Source: Novosphingobium aquimarinum (GTDB taxonomy: Bacteria > Pseudomonadota > Alphaproteobacteria > Sphingomonadales > Sphingomonadaceae). Taken from it: DNA of 64,000 nucleotides. Under the pieces are notes generated by a model, which was given only the letters and a program-made list of their open reading frames with translations, did not search any database and was not told the origin of the DNA. This document shows, in pieces, positions 24,385 to 32,835 of this stretch; position 1 is the stretch's first letter; every line of letters starts with the position of its first letter. The stretch lies in contig NZ_WRPO01000013.1 of assembly GCF_009746585.1 (NCBI RefSeq), positions 1 to 64,000 of the forward strand, in the 5' to 3' direction. Both the position numbers and the translations under genes were made by a program.

Positions 24385-24407
24385 CTCCCGCGCACGAGGC
24401 GCGGGAG
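24385..24407 (-). terminator. Minus-strand Rho-independent terminator
   Basis: CTCCCGCGC (24385-24393) and GCGCGGGAG (24399-24407), perfect 9-bp stem with a 5-nt loop; on the minus strand it is followed by TTTT. It would shield the small gene at 24339 from transcripts entering from the right. Confidence 0.6.
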
Positions 24408-24758
24408 CCGGGGCTGGTAACACGTCGAGACATGCGCCTACGCTTTTAGCACCAAGGCACCTGGACATATGCGCAGGCACCCCGGCGTGAGATCACACCG
24501 AGCTGCCTTTCTCGACGGGATTACCAGTCCCGGCGCCACGGCCTTCGCGGCGCAAACAGCCACCTATCACAGACATGGGAAGACACCAAGGTGGGTCGTC
24601 TGAACAGCGAGCCACAGTGCCTTGCCGGCAGGCACGGACACGTGCCTAAGATGGGAGACGGGACCCAAGCTCTCTCACATCTCGGCATCAGACGAGGCTT
24701 CATCGCCAAAGCATGACGCTGGGTGTCGATCGGCCGTCAAGGATCAGCGGTCCCCCCA

Positions 24759-24798
24759 ATTTTGCCGGCCGGCGCGCTGCGCTTCCCGGCGACAAAAT
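24759..24798. repeat. Intergenic stem-loop family, member C
   Basis: ATTTTGCCGG (24759-24768) pairs with CCGGCGACAAAAT (24786-24798) with a small bulge. The flank GTCAAGGATCAGCGGTCCCC differs from member B at two positions only. About 125 bp before the gene at 24924. Confidence 0.55.
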
Positions 24799-24923
24799 CG
24801 GCTCCCCCCGCTGCCCGCTCACGCGGCGGCCATGCCGTCCCTGACCGCCTCAACACCGCGTCCAGATGAGCCCATCCTCATCGATGCGAGATGGGGAGCG
24901 CACCATCATCAACGGAGGCTTCG

Positions 24924-25739
24924 ATGGACAATCTTCACCACTCCCTGCGCACGCTGTTCAGCACCCCATTCTGTCCAAACTGCACGACCCTCTTCGACGC
25001 CGAGCAATATGATCATGTCGACGAACGCGCGCGCTGCTCGCACTGCGGAACCGTCTATCGGATCCCCGACGACCATGTGCCGGACAATCCGGATGACGAC
25101 ATCGACGACGTCCGGCCGGATACCGCCCATATTGTCCAACCGCACGAGCCGGGCTACTGGCCAGCGCAAGCGACTGGCTTCCGGCTCATTCGCCTGCTCG
25201 AAAGATATCTCGCACTTACCCAGACCTGCGGGCGCTTAGTCAGCGTTGCCCAAACCTCCACCGAACGGGATTTCTTCAGGGCCGAGCATGACCGGCTCTA
25301 CCGCCTAACTTGCCGCATCGCACGCCAGGTCGCCCGATCGAACGGCTACGCGATCCTTCGAGCACTCTCGGACGATAGCCCGGCCTATCGCGTGGTGATC
25401 CAGAACCAGCCTATCGCTCTATCCGGGGGTTCGTGCATCAAGGAGACGCCGCAGTTTCTGACCCTCGAACAGTTGCGTGCCGACGCGGAACGGCTCGCCG
25501 AAGCGGAGATGCGGGCCACCGCCGGCGCGACGTACGAACTCTACGCCCGCCAGTTCTCCACGGCCTGTGCACGCGCCATCAACAAGCTTGATCCGGACCT
25601 GCGCCGCTACGCCGTCAAGATCGCCAATGACCACGGCTACATCGCGGGCGAGGACGAGCGATATGCCGACTTCGGACCCGGCCTATGCTCCCTGACCGGC
25701 ATCGACGAACACTATTGCCATTGCGGCCGTCACCCCTGA
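24924..25739 (+). CDS. Zinc-ribbon plasmid protein of unknown function
   Basis: 271 aa. Residues 17-41 contain two CxxC pairs (FCPNC and RCSHCG), a zinc ribbon typical of nucleic-acid-binding proteins. A linker rich in Asp/Pro follows, then a long helical region (residues 90-250) and a C-terminal Cys/His cluster (HYCHCGRH). No family recognised for the body. CGGAGG ends 6 nt before ATG 24924. Followed by a hairpin that may terminate transcription. Confidence 0.6.
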   Translation: MDNLHHSLRTLFSTPFCPNCTTLFDAEQYDHVDERARCSHCGTVYRIPDDHVPDNPDDDIDDVRPDTAHIVQPHEPGYWPAQATGFRLIRLLERYLALTQTCGRLVSVAQTSTERDFFRAEHDRLYRLTCRIARQVARSNGYAILRALSDDSPAYRVVIQNQPIALSGGSCIKETPQFLTLEQLRADAERLAEAEMRATAGATYELYARQFSTACARAINKLDPDLRRYAVKIANDHGYIAGEDERYADFGPGLCSLTGIDEHYCHCGRHP

Positions 25740-25747
25740 CGGCAGCC

Positions 25748-25772
25748 GGGACCGGGCCACGCGCTCGGTCCC
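25748..25772 (+). terminator. Terminator-like hairpin
   Basis: GGGACCG (25748-25754) and CGGTCCC (25766-25772), 11-nt loop, followed by GTTCTTTC; a weak T-rich tail. Confidence 0.5.
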
Positions 25773-25941
25773 GTTCTTTCGACGAGATGGCTCGATGCCC
25801 CGGCTCGCTCGCGTGCCATGCGGACCCTTCGGTCCGCACGTCGCTACGCCTCGGCCGAGGTCTCCCGACGAGAGGGAACATCTCTCACAGTCTTCCCATT
25901 CTGTCAGACGTCCGAGGCCGCCTCAAGGACGGCGGGGCCCC

Positions 25942-26009
25942 ACGATTTTCTTCGGCGGATCGAGGGGAGGCGCTCGTCCTTCGGCGTGGTGGCCGCCGAA
26001 GAAAATCGT
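25942..26009. repeat. Intergenic stem-loop family, member D (perfect)
   Basis: ACGATTTTCTTCGGCGG (25942-25958) is matched perfectly by its reverse complement at 25993-26009; 34-nt GC-rich loop. Flanked by GGGGCCCC before and ACCCCC after, like the C-runs of members A-C. About 100 bp before the gene at 26111. Confidence 0.7.
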
Positions 26010-26075
26010 GACCCCCACCGCCGCTTCGCGGCCCGCTTCGCGGGTCCTTGACCCGGCCTCGGCCGCCTGACGCGC

Positions 26076-26105
26076 CGCTCCTGTCATTCAAGACAGACAG
26101 GAGCG
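26076..26105 (+). promoter_or_regulatory. Hairpin sequestering the ribosome binding site
   Basis: CGCTCCTGTC (26076-26085) and GACAGGAGCG (26096-26105) form a perfect 10-bp stem with a 10-nt loop. The right arm contains the GGAG that serves ATG 26111, so translation should need opening of this stem. Confidence 0.65.
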
Positions 26106-26110
26106 AATCC

Positions 26111-26335
26111 ATGCAGATGATCTCGACCAGCGCCGCCGCCGACAACGCCGCCTTCTTCGCAGCCATCGCGAACGCCGAACGCCGCGCGCTTCACAGCTAC
26201 TTCGACCAGCACGTCGTGGCGGACGACGAGGCGGGCTACATCACCATCGACGAGGGCGATTACGGCGCGCTGCCGATGACGATCATCGACCGGATCGTCC
26301 ACAGCGTGCCGGGCGGACTGCTCGACGAATATTGA
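26111..26335 (+). CDS. Small acidic hypothetical protein
   Basis: 74 aa, acidic and helical (AAFFAAIANAERRALHSYF, then DQHVVADDEAGYITIDEGDY). No family recognised. Its ribosome binding site lies in a perfect hairpin and its gene is followed by a terminator and the second T-arm-like hairpin, the same order as after the DUF2493 gene. Confidence 0.5.
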   Translation: MQMISTSAAADNAAFFAAIANAERRALHSYFDQHVVADDEAGYITIDEGDYGALPMTIIDRIVHSVPGGLLDEY

Positions 26336-26344
26336 GGCAAGACG

Positions 26345-26377
26345 GGGAGGGGCGCGCACGCGCCTCTCCCTTTTTTT
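26345..26377 (+). terminator. Rho-independent terminator
   Basis: GGGAGGGGCGCG (26345-26356) pairs with CGCGCCTCTCCC (26359-26370), 11 of 12, followed by seven T. Confidence 0.8.
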
Positions 26378-26390
26378 GTGTGGCGATGTT

Positions 26391-26425
26391 ACGGGCATGG
26401 GGGGCATCGAACCCCCCATGCCCGT
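26391..26425 (-). repeat. tRNA T-arm-like hairpin, copy 2
   Basis: Perfect 14-bp stem ACGGGCATGGGGGG/CCCCCCATGCCCGT with the same CATCGAA loop as copy 1, again 14 nt after a terminator T-run. Only the top of the stem and the loop are shared with copy 1; the lower stems differ but stay fully paired. Confidence 0.6.
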
Positions 26426-26454
26426 GCCGCGACAAGGGTCGCGGCGGGGGCTGT

Positions 26455-26673
26455 TCAGGCCGTGAGGCGCTTTTCCACTTCGTCGATGCCGAGCGACCGG
26501 ATACGGGCAACGAGCCCACCCAATCGCTTGCCGTCGAGCTTCAGCAGGCCGGTCTTCTCAAGAGCCTGGATCGCGGCCTCGCGTTCCTTCTCTTCCAGCC
26601 GTTGCCGTCGCTCCTCGAGCTTGCGGCCTTCCTCTTCTATCGCTGCTCTTTCCTGTTCCAATGTGCGTGCCAT
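26455..26673 (-). CDS. Small coiled-coil protein next to the transfer region
   Basis: 72 aa. Residues 5-40 are an almost uninterrupted Glu/Lys/Arg coiled coil (ALEKTGLL follows), ending in a short LGGLVARIRSLGIDEVEKR domain. Similar small proteins lie beside traD/traI on sphingomonad plasmids; a relaxosome or regulatory role is possible but unproven. It is divergent from the tra genes across the candidate oriT. A TATAGT box on its strand at ~26719-26724 is a possible -10. Confidence 0.6.
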   Translation of the reverse strand: MARTLEQERAAIEEEGRKLEERRQRLEEKEREAAIQALEKTGLLKLDGKRLGGLVARIRSLGIDEVEKRLTA

Positions 26674-27154
26674 GAAGGGCCTCTCGGTTCACGCTGATCG
26701 GGCTATGAACAGGCCCACTATAAGCGCTCACCGGCCATGCCGGAAGCACGGAATGCGCGCCCGCCAAGCGGTTGGTCAACTGCCGCAACCATGGCTTTCC
26801 TTCCGTCCACCGGACGGCCTGGCGTCCCGCCGGAGGCGCTTCCCCATGCCATTTGATCGCGTCACAAGACGCCCCGGGGAGTGGATCAGCCCTGGTGCAG
26901 AGAAGCACACCGAACGCACCTCGGTGCATTGGGTTCTGGAACAATTCCAGCGACTTATGGCGGTCTTGGTGCGTGTGCGGCTGTGGGACAGGATTTCGCT
27001 GCCCACAAAACACACGAAAATCGGCCATTTCAGCGTGTTACACGAGAACACGCTCCGCGCCGCGCATGCGATTTTCTTGCTCCACCGACACGATTGCGCT
27101 ATAAGTCGGATCGGTTTCTGAGACCCCACCAGCCTCCCTGCTAGGAGGCTCGGT
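26674..27154. other. 481-bp divergent intergenic region, candidate oriT
   Basis: Lies between the small coiled-coil gene and the RHH-traD-traI operon, the usual place for a MobF-plasmid oriT. It carries several inverted repeats: CACCGA/TCGGTG (26908-26913, 26921-26926), CTGGAA/TTCCAG (26936-26941, 26945-26950), TGTGGG/CCCACA (26982-26987, 27002-27007), and a nested pair, AGCGTGTT/AACACGCT (27032-27039, 27047-27054) inside GAAAATCG/CGATTTTC (27016-27023, 27069-27076). The nic site was not identified. Confidence 0.5.
27077..27105 (+). promoter_or_regulatory. Promoter of the transfer operon
   Basis: TTGCTC (27077-27082) and TATAAG (27100-27105) are 17 bp apart, next to the nested inverted repeats, so relaxosome proteins bound there could repress it. 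The 12-mer CGCTATAAGTCG covering the -10 box recurs at 51067-51078. Confidence 0.6.
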
Positions 27155-27445
27155 TTGACCATTCCCTACAAGCATTGCTCGGTCCGGCTCGACCGGAGCA
27201 AATATGATCGCCTCGTAGCGCTCGCCGCGGAGCGCGGATGCACGCCGTCCGACCTGCTGCGCGCGGCCGTCGATGCCTTCCTGGGATCCGGCCAGCTCTT
27301 GACCTCAAGCCACCGTCGGATCGCCCGCATCAGCGAGTTCCAGCATCTCGCGCTCGACATCATCATCCGCGAACAATTCCCCGAATATCGCGACCGCATC
27401 ATCGCGGAAACCGACAAACGTCTGGAGCAATATCATGGCGCGTGA
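27155..27445 (+). CDS. Ribbon-helix-helix relaxosome-type protein
   Basis: 96 aa with a TTG start at 27155; a perfect AGGAGG (27143-27148) 6 nt upstream decides it, and there is no nearby ATG. Residues 5-45 read as a ribbon-helix-helix domain: KHCSVRLDRSKYDRLVALA, then RGCTPSDLLRAAVDAFL. Small RHH proteins at this place (TraY, TrwA, MobC type) bind oriT and assist the relaxase, and often repress their own promoter. The stop overlaps the traD start by 11 nt. Confidence 0.7.
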   Translation: MTIPYKHCSVRLDRSKYDRLVALAAERGCTPSDLLRAAVDAFLGSGQLLTSSHRRIARISEFQHLALDIIIREQFPEYRDRIIAETDKRLEQYHGA

Positions 27446-29741
27446 GGACATCCGCACGGACGGGCGTCCCGTCCCGCTCACCCATCATTCGGCGCGCGGC
27501 CGCGTGCAGCGCAATGCCGGCAATTTCACCCGCGGCAGCCAGCTACTCACCCATGAGATGCTGATGTGGTTCTCGGGCGCCAAGCTGCCCTTCATCCTCT
27601 GGTTCTTCGCCTTTCTCGCCGCCTGGTTCATCATCATGTCGCTCAAGCTCGACGAGCATGGTTTCCAGCTCGTCTGCATGAAGGTCTATGCGACCCTCTG
27701 GAACTGGATCGACCTCAATCCGAACAAGCGCGTCAACGTCACGCTGCCGAACGGCGACCTCATGCGCACCGTGATGAAAGCGGTGCCCTATATTCCCGAG
27801 GTCATCACAGCCTGGGCCGTCGCGATGCGGGGCCTCATCGGCGCTTTCCTGATCTCGGTCTTCATCACCATTCCGGCCGCCATCTGGTTCGTCGACATCT
27901 CGCATCGGCGCGGCCGTTCGATCCTTCAGGAACGGCATGAACGCGGCGCCATGCTGGTTGATCGCAGCGTGCTTCTGGTGGAGATCAACGAGCATAACCG
28001 GGTGAAGTTCGAAGAGGAGGCGGCCGACCTCTTCCCCGGCCTGTCCTCGCGGCAGGTTCTCGCGCTCCCGTTCCGAGCGCGCAAGGAAGCCGGCATCCAT
28101 CATCCCTACACGCTCGCGGGCATCCCCTTTCCGCACCGCACCGAACAATCCCATGCGATGCTCATCGGCACCACCGGATCAGGCAAGACGACCGAGCTCA
28201 GAAGCCTCGTCACCCAGATGCGCGAGCGCCAGGACACGGCCGTCATCTTCGATCTCACCGGCGCCTATGTCGAAGCCTTCTACGATCCCACACGCGACAC
28301 GATCCTCAATCCCATGGACGCGCGCTGCCCGGCCTGGTCGATCTTCAACGATTGCCGCACCCACAGCGAATTCACGGCCGCCGCGGCGGCGCTAATCCCT
28401 TCGGATGGCGGTTCGTCCGAACCCTTCTGGGCGCTCGCAGCGCGCACCCTCTTCATCGAGATGTGCATTCGCCTGATGGAGCGGGGGCAGACCAGCAATC
28501 TGGCGCTGTCCGAGAACCTGATGACGGCCGACCTGAAGCGCGTCCACCGCTTCCTCGCCAACACCATCGCCGACCCGCTCACTGCCCCCGAAGCGGCCCG
28601 CATGGCGGAATCGATCCGCGCCGTCTTCAACACCAATGCGCAGGTCCTTCGCTTCCTTCCCGACGAGGGCGAATCCTTCTCGATCCGCGACTGGATCACG
28701 CGGGACAAGAAGCCCGGATCGATCCTGTTCGTGACGTCGAACTATGTCGATCTGCCGATGAACCGGGCGCTGCTCACGCTGTGGATGGATCTCGCGATCA
28801 ACCGGCTGATGACGCTGCCGCGCACCCGCAGCTTGCGCACCTGGTTCATGTTCGACGAGCTTGGCGCACTGCATCGCCTTCCGGCGATCGAGAATGGTCT
28901 CCAGACGGCGCGCGCGTTTGGCGGCGCGATGATCCTGGGCATCCACAGCTTCGAGAAGCTGGTCGAAGTCTATGGCGAGCAAGGGGCACGCAATCTCGCC
29001 TCGCTCGCCCGCTCCAAGCTCATCCTCGCGACGGCCGATCTCGACACGGCCGAGCAGTGCGCGCGCTACATCGGCAACCGCGAGGTTCGCCAGATGGATG
29101 AGGCCTATAGCTACGGCTACAATAACACCCGCGACGCTTCGACCCTGACCCCGCGCAAGCAGGTCGAACCACTCGTCATCGCCGATGACATCACCAACCT
29201 GCCCTCGATGCACGGCTTCGTGAAATTCCCCGACGGCTTCCCCGCCGCGCGCATCCTGCTCGAGTGGAAGGACTATCCCCAGGTCGCCCAGGGCTTCGTC
29301 CAACGGCCCGATGTCGGGCCGGTACGCTCAAGGCGCGGAGAGGAGGTGTTCGAGGAAGACGGGGCAGGGGAGGCGGGCGGGCGCGACGGCTCGTTGCAGG
29401 TCGTGGAGGAAGTGGCCGAGATCACCAATCTCGCCCGCGATCTCGCCGCACGGATCCTGTCGGCCGAGGTCGAGGAGGAGGACGATGCCGCCCGCCGCGC
29501 GGCGCAGCGGGCGGACGACCGGGACGAACAGGCGACGCCTGGCACGCATAGCGCGGACAGGGCGCAGGCGGCGCGCGCCAGCGGCGAGGAACAGCCGGTT
29601 TCCGCGCGCGACCGGGACGATCGTCGTGATGGCCACCGGCACGGGGAGACGAGCCCACAGGTCGAGGACCAGACCCTGATCGAGCTGCGCCACGACTTCT
29701 CCACCGGCCGCGAGGATGACGGCATGGACATGGGCATCTGA
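27435..29741 (+). CDS. traD: Type IV coupling protein TraD
   Basis: 768 aa. Two N-terminal membrane segments (about residues 51-70 and 133-153) are followed by the cytoplasmic ATPase: Walker A GTTGSGKT at 245-252 and Walker B FMFDELG at 471-477. Coupling proteins bring the relaxase-DNA complex to the secretion channel. The C-terminal 140 residues are Glu/Asp/Arg-rich low complexity, as in F TraD, where the tail contacts the relaxosome. The start overlaps the RHH gene by 11 nt and the stop shares one base with traI (TGATG). Confidence 0.92.
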   Translation: MAREDIRTDGRPVPLTHHSARGRVQRNAGNFTRGSQLLTHEMLMWFSGAKLPFILWFFAFLAAWFIIMSLKLDEHGFQLVCMKVYATLWNWIDLNPNKRVNVTLPNGDLMRTVMKAVPYIPEVITAWAVAMRGLIGAFLISVFITIPAAIWFVDISHRRGRSILQERHERGAMLVDRSVLLVEINEHNRVKFEEEAADLFPGLSSRQVLALPFRARKEAGIHHPYTLAGIPFPHRTEQSHAMLIGTTGSGKTTELRSLVTQMRERQDTAVIFDLTGAYVEAFYDPTRDTILNPMDARCPAWSIFNDCRTHSEFTAAAAALIPSDGGSSEPFWALAARTLFIEMCIRLMERGQTSNLALSENLMTADLKRVHRFLANTIADPLTAPEAARMAESIRAVFNTNAQVLRFLPDEGESFSIRDWITRDKKPGSILFVTSNYVDLPMNRALLTLWMDLAINRLMTLPRTRSLRTWFMFDELGALHRLPAIENGLQTARAFGGAMILGIHSFEKLVEVYGEQGARNLASLARSKLILATADLDTAEQCARYIGNREVRQMDEAYSYGYNNTRDASTLTPRKQVEPLVIADDITNLPSMHGFVKFPDGFPAARILLEWKDYPQVAQGFVQRPDVGPVRSRRGEEVFEEDGAGEAGGRDGSLQVVEEVAEITNLARDLAARILSAEVEEEDDAARRAAQRADDRDEQATPGTHSADRAQAARASGEEQPVSARDRDDRRDGHRHGETSPQVEDQTLIELRHDFSTGREDDGMDMGI

Positions 29742-32700
29742 TGCTCTCGGTCGCCGGCGTCCGCTCCGCTTCCGGTGCCGCGAACTATTTCGCGAAGGAC
29801 GACTATTACACGGTCGAGGGCTCGTCCGAGATCAGCGCCTGGGGAGGGGAGGGCGCCGAGGCGATCGGCCTGTCCGGAGAAGTCTCGAAGGACGCCTTCG
29901 AGGGCGTGCTGAACGGTATCCTCCCAAGCGGCGAAGCGGTCGCCCAGGTCGAGAACCGGCGCGCCGGCTACGACCTCACCTTCTCCATGCCGAAGTCGGC
30001 TTCGGTCATGGCCTATGTCGCCGGCGACAAGCGCGTGCTTGACGCCAATATGGCCGCGGTCAAGGCGACCATGGCCTGGGTCGAGAAGAACCTCGCGGAA
30101 GGGCGTCGCGACATCGAGGGGCGCAAGGTCCCGGTCCAGACGGGCAATCTCGTCTACGCGCTCTTCCAGCACGACACGAGCCGGGCGCTCGATCCGCAGG
30201 CCCACATCCACGCCGTCATCGCCAACCTCACCCGCATGCCCGATGGCAAATGGCAGGCACTCCACGCCGACAAACTCTGGAGCCACAACAGCATCATCGG
30301 CTCGATCTACCATGCTTTCCTGCGCGCCGGGCTCGAGCGGATCGGCTATCAGGTGGACCTCAAGGGCAAGCATGGCACCTTTGAGATTGCCGGCGTTCCC
30401 AAGGCGGTCATCGGCGAATTCAGCCAGCGCCGCGAGGAGATCCTCGATCACGCAACGCGGCTCGGCATCAAGTCGCCGGAGGGCCTGCGCGAAATCACCA
30501 AACGCTCGCGCGATCCCAAGCTCGACGTCGAGGACCGCGCCGCGCTGAAGCAGGGCTGGATCGACCAGGCCGCTGCCCACGGCTTCGACGGCAAGGACCT
30601 GCGGGCAGCAGCCGAGGCGCGCGCCGGGATGGCGTCTTCGGAAAATGCTCTCGAGCGCGGCTACCGCGCCATTGTCGATGCCGTAACTGGTGCCCGCCAG
30701 ACGCTGGGTGCGCTGCTCCGCCCCCAGGACCCTTTAGTGGACAATGCGCTCGCCCGCGCGGTCAAGTCGCCAGCGGAAGCGCGCGCGCAGCTCGCGGTCG
30801 CGTCCGCCGTCCGGATCCTCTCCGAACGTGAGGCCGCATGGCCCGTCAATCTGCTCGGCAAGACCGCGCTCGATCTCGGTCTCAAGGGCGTCACCGTCGA
30901 CCTGATCGAGAGGCGGATCGACCGGCTCGTGCAGAACCGTCAGCTCATCCCGGGCGTCGCGACAGCCGCGGACCGGACTGGCCGCATGGTGACCACGCAG
31001 GAGGCGCTGCGGACCGAAGAGAAGATTCTTGCCGCCGTCGAGGAGGGGAAAGGGAAGTCCGAGCCAATTGTGGCGGCCGCCGATGCGCCGCAGCGATTGC
31101 AGGATGCCGCCGAACGGCCGCTCAATCCTGGGCAGCTCGCCGCCGCGACGATGATCCTGTCATCCGCCGATCGTACCGTCTCGGTGCAGGGCGCCGCCGG
31201 CACGGGCAAGTCCACCATGCTCCAGGCGGTCGCGCGGGTCGCCGAGGAGGAGGGCGCCCGGATCACCGGACTTGCCTTCCAGAACAAGATGGTCGCGGAC
31301 CTCGCCGAAGGGGCGGGCATCAAGGCCCAGACGATCGCTTCCTTCGTGCTCGCCAACGAGCGGTTCGTGACCGAGCGTGACACGCTGGGATATGAGGCTG
31401 CGCGCGAGAAGCTCGCCGGTACCATGCTTCTCGTCGACGAAACCTCGATGGTGTCGTCGAACGAAATGCTCAAGCTCCACCAGATCACAGCAGCCTTGGG
31501 CGTCGACAAGCTCGTTCTGGTCGGTGACCGGCAGCAGCTCTCTTCGATCGACGCGGGCAAGGCCTTCGCCATGATCCAGGCGGGCGGCGGCACGATGGCG
31601 CGGATGGATCAGAATATCCGCCAACGCACCGACCAACTGCGCACCGTCGCGGCGCTCGCCAATATCGGCAAGGCCGGCGCGGCGCTGAAAGTGCTGGGGG
31701 ACCGTGTCGTCGAGGCGGGGGAGCCGGCCGCCGCTGCGGCCGACATGTGGCTCGAGCTCTCCCCTGGCGAACGGGAGGCGACCGCTGTCTTCGCTTCGGG
31801 CCGCGACGCGCGCGCCGTCATCAACCAGCGCATCCAAGATGGCCTGATCGCGGAAGGGAGCGTCAAGGGCCAGGCGATCCATCTCACTGTCTTTGAGCGG
31901 GTCAACACCACGCGCGAGGAGCTGCGCTATGCCTCGACCTACCGTCAGGGCCAGACGCTCGAGGTCGGCCGCGGCGGCGCGCAGGACGTCGGGATCAAGG
32001 CGGGACGCTACGACGTCCTCAAGGTCCACGCCAACGGGAAGGTCGAACTGTCGGACGGTCGGCGCAGGATACGCTTCGATCCCCAGAAGCTGTCGCCGAC
32101 CGAGCAGCGCGATCGCCTGCAGCTTTCTGAAAAGAAGGACCTTCAGCTGCGCGAAGGGGACCGCATCCGCTGGACGGCCAACGACAAGCAGCGCGGCCTG
32201 CACAATGCCGCGCTTGCGCGCGTTGTGGGCGTCGATGCCGATGGCGTGAAGGTTGAGACTGCGGACAAGGTGCTCCTCACGCTCAGCCTCGGTGACCCGA
32301 TGCTATCTCGGCTCGACCTTGCTTATAGCCTTAATATGCACATGGCCCAGGGGATCACCACCGACAAGGCGATCACCGTCATGTCGTCGCATGAGCGCAA
32401 CCTCTCGAACCAGCGCCTCTTCAACGTCGGGGTCACGCGCGTGCGCGACGAGCTGACAATGGTCGTGGACGACAAGGAGAAGCTCGCGCGGCAGCTCGAC
32501 ATGAATCCCGGCAACAAGACCTCCTCGCTCGAGACGCTCGGCCGCCTCGATATCGACGGCAGGAAGGGGCCGGGCGCGCAACCCCGCGAGAAGTTCGATC
32601 CCGGTCCGATCGACGGCGTCAACCTGTCCGATCTTGCTCCCGTTCCAAGCGATCTGCCGCCTCTGCCCGATGGCGCGGCATCTGCGCCGGCCGCGAAGGC

Positions 32701-32785
32701 CCCACAAGCGCCGCCCGATCTGAAACCCGATCGCGGCGATCCGCTGCCACCGCTGCCCGAGCGCAGCCTCGGGCTCGACTTGTGA
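29741..32785 (+). CDS. traI: MobF relaxase-helicase TraI/TrwC
   Basis: 1014 aa. The N-terminal relaxase has the paired catalytic tyrosines Y22-Y23 (DDYYT) and the metal-binding histidines H144, H155 and H157 (DPQAHIHAV), the 3H signature of MobF enzymes that nick oriT and bind the 5' end. The helicase part has Walker A GAAGTGKST (484-492) and VDETS (565-569), a RecD-like superfamily 1 helicase. Length is close to R388 TrwC (~970) and well below F TraI (~1750), so a second inactive helicase domain is missing. The C-terminus is Pro/Ala-rich. Confidence 0.95.
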   Translation: MLSVAGVRSASGAANYFAKDDYYTVEGSSEISAWGGEGAEAIGLSGEVSKDAFEGVLNGILPSGEAVAQVENRRAGYDLTFSMPKSASVMAYVAGDKRVLDANMAAVKATMAWVEKNLAEGRRDIEGRKVPVQTGNLVYALFQHDTSRALDPQAHIHAVIANLTRMPDGKWQALHADKLWSHNSIIGSIYHAFLRAGLERIGYQVDLKGKHGTFEIAGVPKAVIGEFSQRREEILDHATRLGIKSPEGLREITKRSRDPKLDVEDRAALKQGWIDQAAAHGFDGKDLRAAAEARAGMASSENALERGYRAIVDAVTGARQTLGALLRPQDPLVDNALARAVKSPAEARAQLAVASAVRILSEREAAWPVNLLGKTALDLGLKGVTVDLIERRIDRLVQNRQLIPGVATAADRTGRMVTTQEALRTEEKILAAVEEGKGKSEPIVAAADAPQRLQDAAERPLNPGQLAAATMILSSADRTVSVQGAAGTGKSTMLQAVARVAEEEGARITGLAFQNKMVADLAEGAGIKAQTIASFVLANERFVTERDTLGYEAAREKLAGTMLLVDETSMVSSNEMLKLHQITAALGVDKLVLVGDRQQLSSIDAGKAFAMIQAGGGTMARMDQNIRQRTDQLRTVAALANIGKAGAALKVLGDRVVEAGEPAAAAADMWLELSPGEREATAVFASGRDARAVINQRIQDGLIAEGSVKGQAIHLTVFERVNTTREELRYASTYRQGQTLEVGRGGAQDVGIKAGRYDVLKVHANGKVELSDGRRRIRFDPQKLSPTEQRDRLQLSEKKDLQLREGDRIRWTANDKQRGLHNAALARVVGVDADGVKVETADKVLLTLSLGDPMLSRLDLAYSLNMHMAQGITTDKAITVMSSHERNLSNQRLFNVGVTRVRDELTMVVDDKEKLARQLDMNPGNKTSSLETLGRLDIDGRKGPGAQPREKFDPGPIDGVNLSDLAPVPSDLPPLPDGAASAPAAKAPQAPPDLKPDRGDPLPPLPERSLGLDL

Positions 32786-32835
32786 ATGGAGAAGTCGCCG
32801 GCGTGGTGCCTGCGGCGAAGAGAAGGAGACGAACG

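Larger units (their letters stand above)
24340..24923. other. 584-bp intergenic region
   Basis: No gene supported. It holds a minus-strand terminator-like hairpin (24385-24407) and stem-loop family member C (24759-24798). Promoters for the minus gene at 24339 and the plus gene at 24924 should lie here; none is convincing. Confidence 0.45.
25740..26110. other. 371-bp intergenic region
   Basis: No gene. It contains a terminator-like stem (25748-25772), the best-formed member D of the stem-loop family (25942-26009) and a hairpin that covers the next gene's ribosome binding site (26076-26105). Confidence 0.55.

Noticed and set aside
23382..26425. tRNA genes suggested by T-arm-like hairpins
   Set aside because: No D arm or anticodon arm lies at either site and no CCA-proximal acceptor partner, so not tRNA genes; kept only as minihelix-like structures.
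27094..27110. R388-like nic site (minus-strand TTATAGCG)
   Set aside because: The match is only a few bases and coincides with the TATAAG -10 box on the plus strand; promoter reading is better supported.
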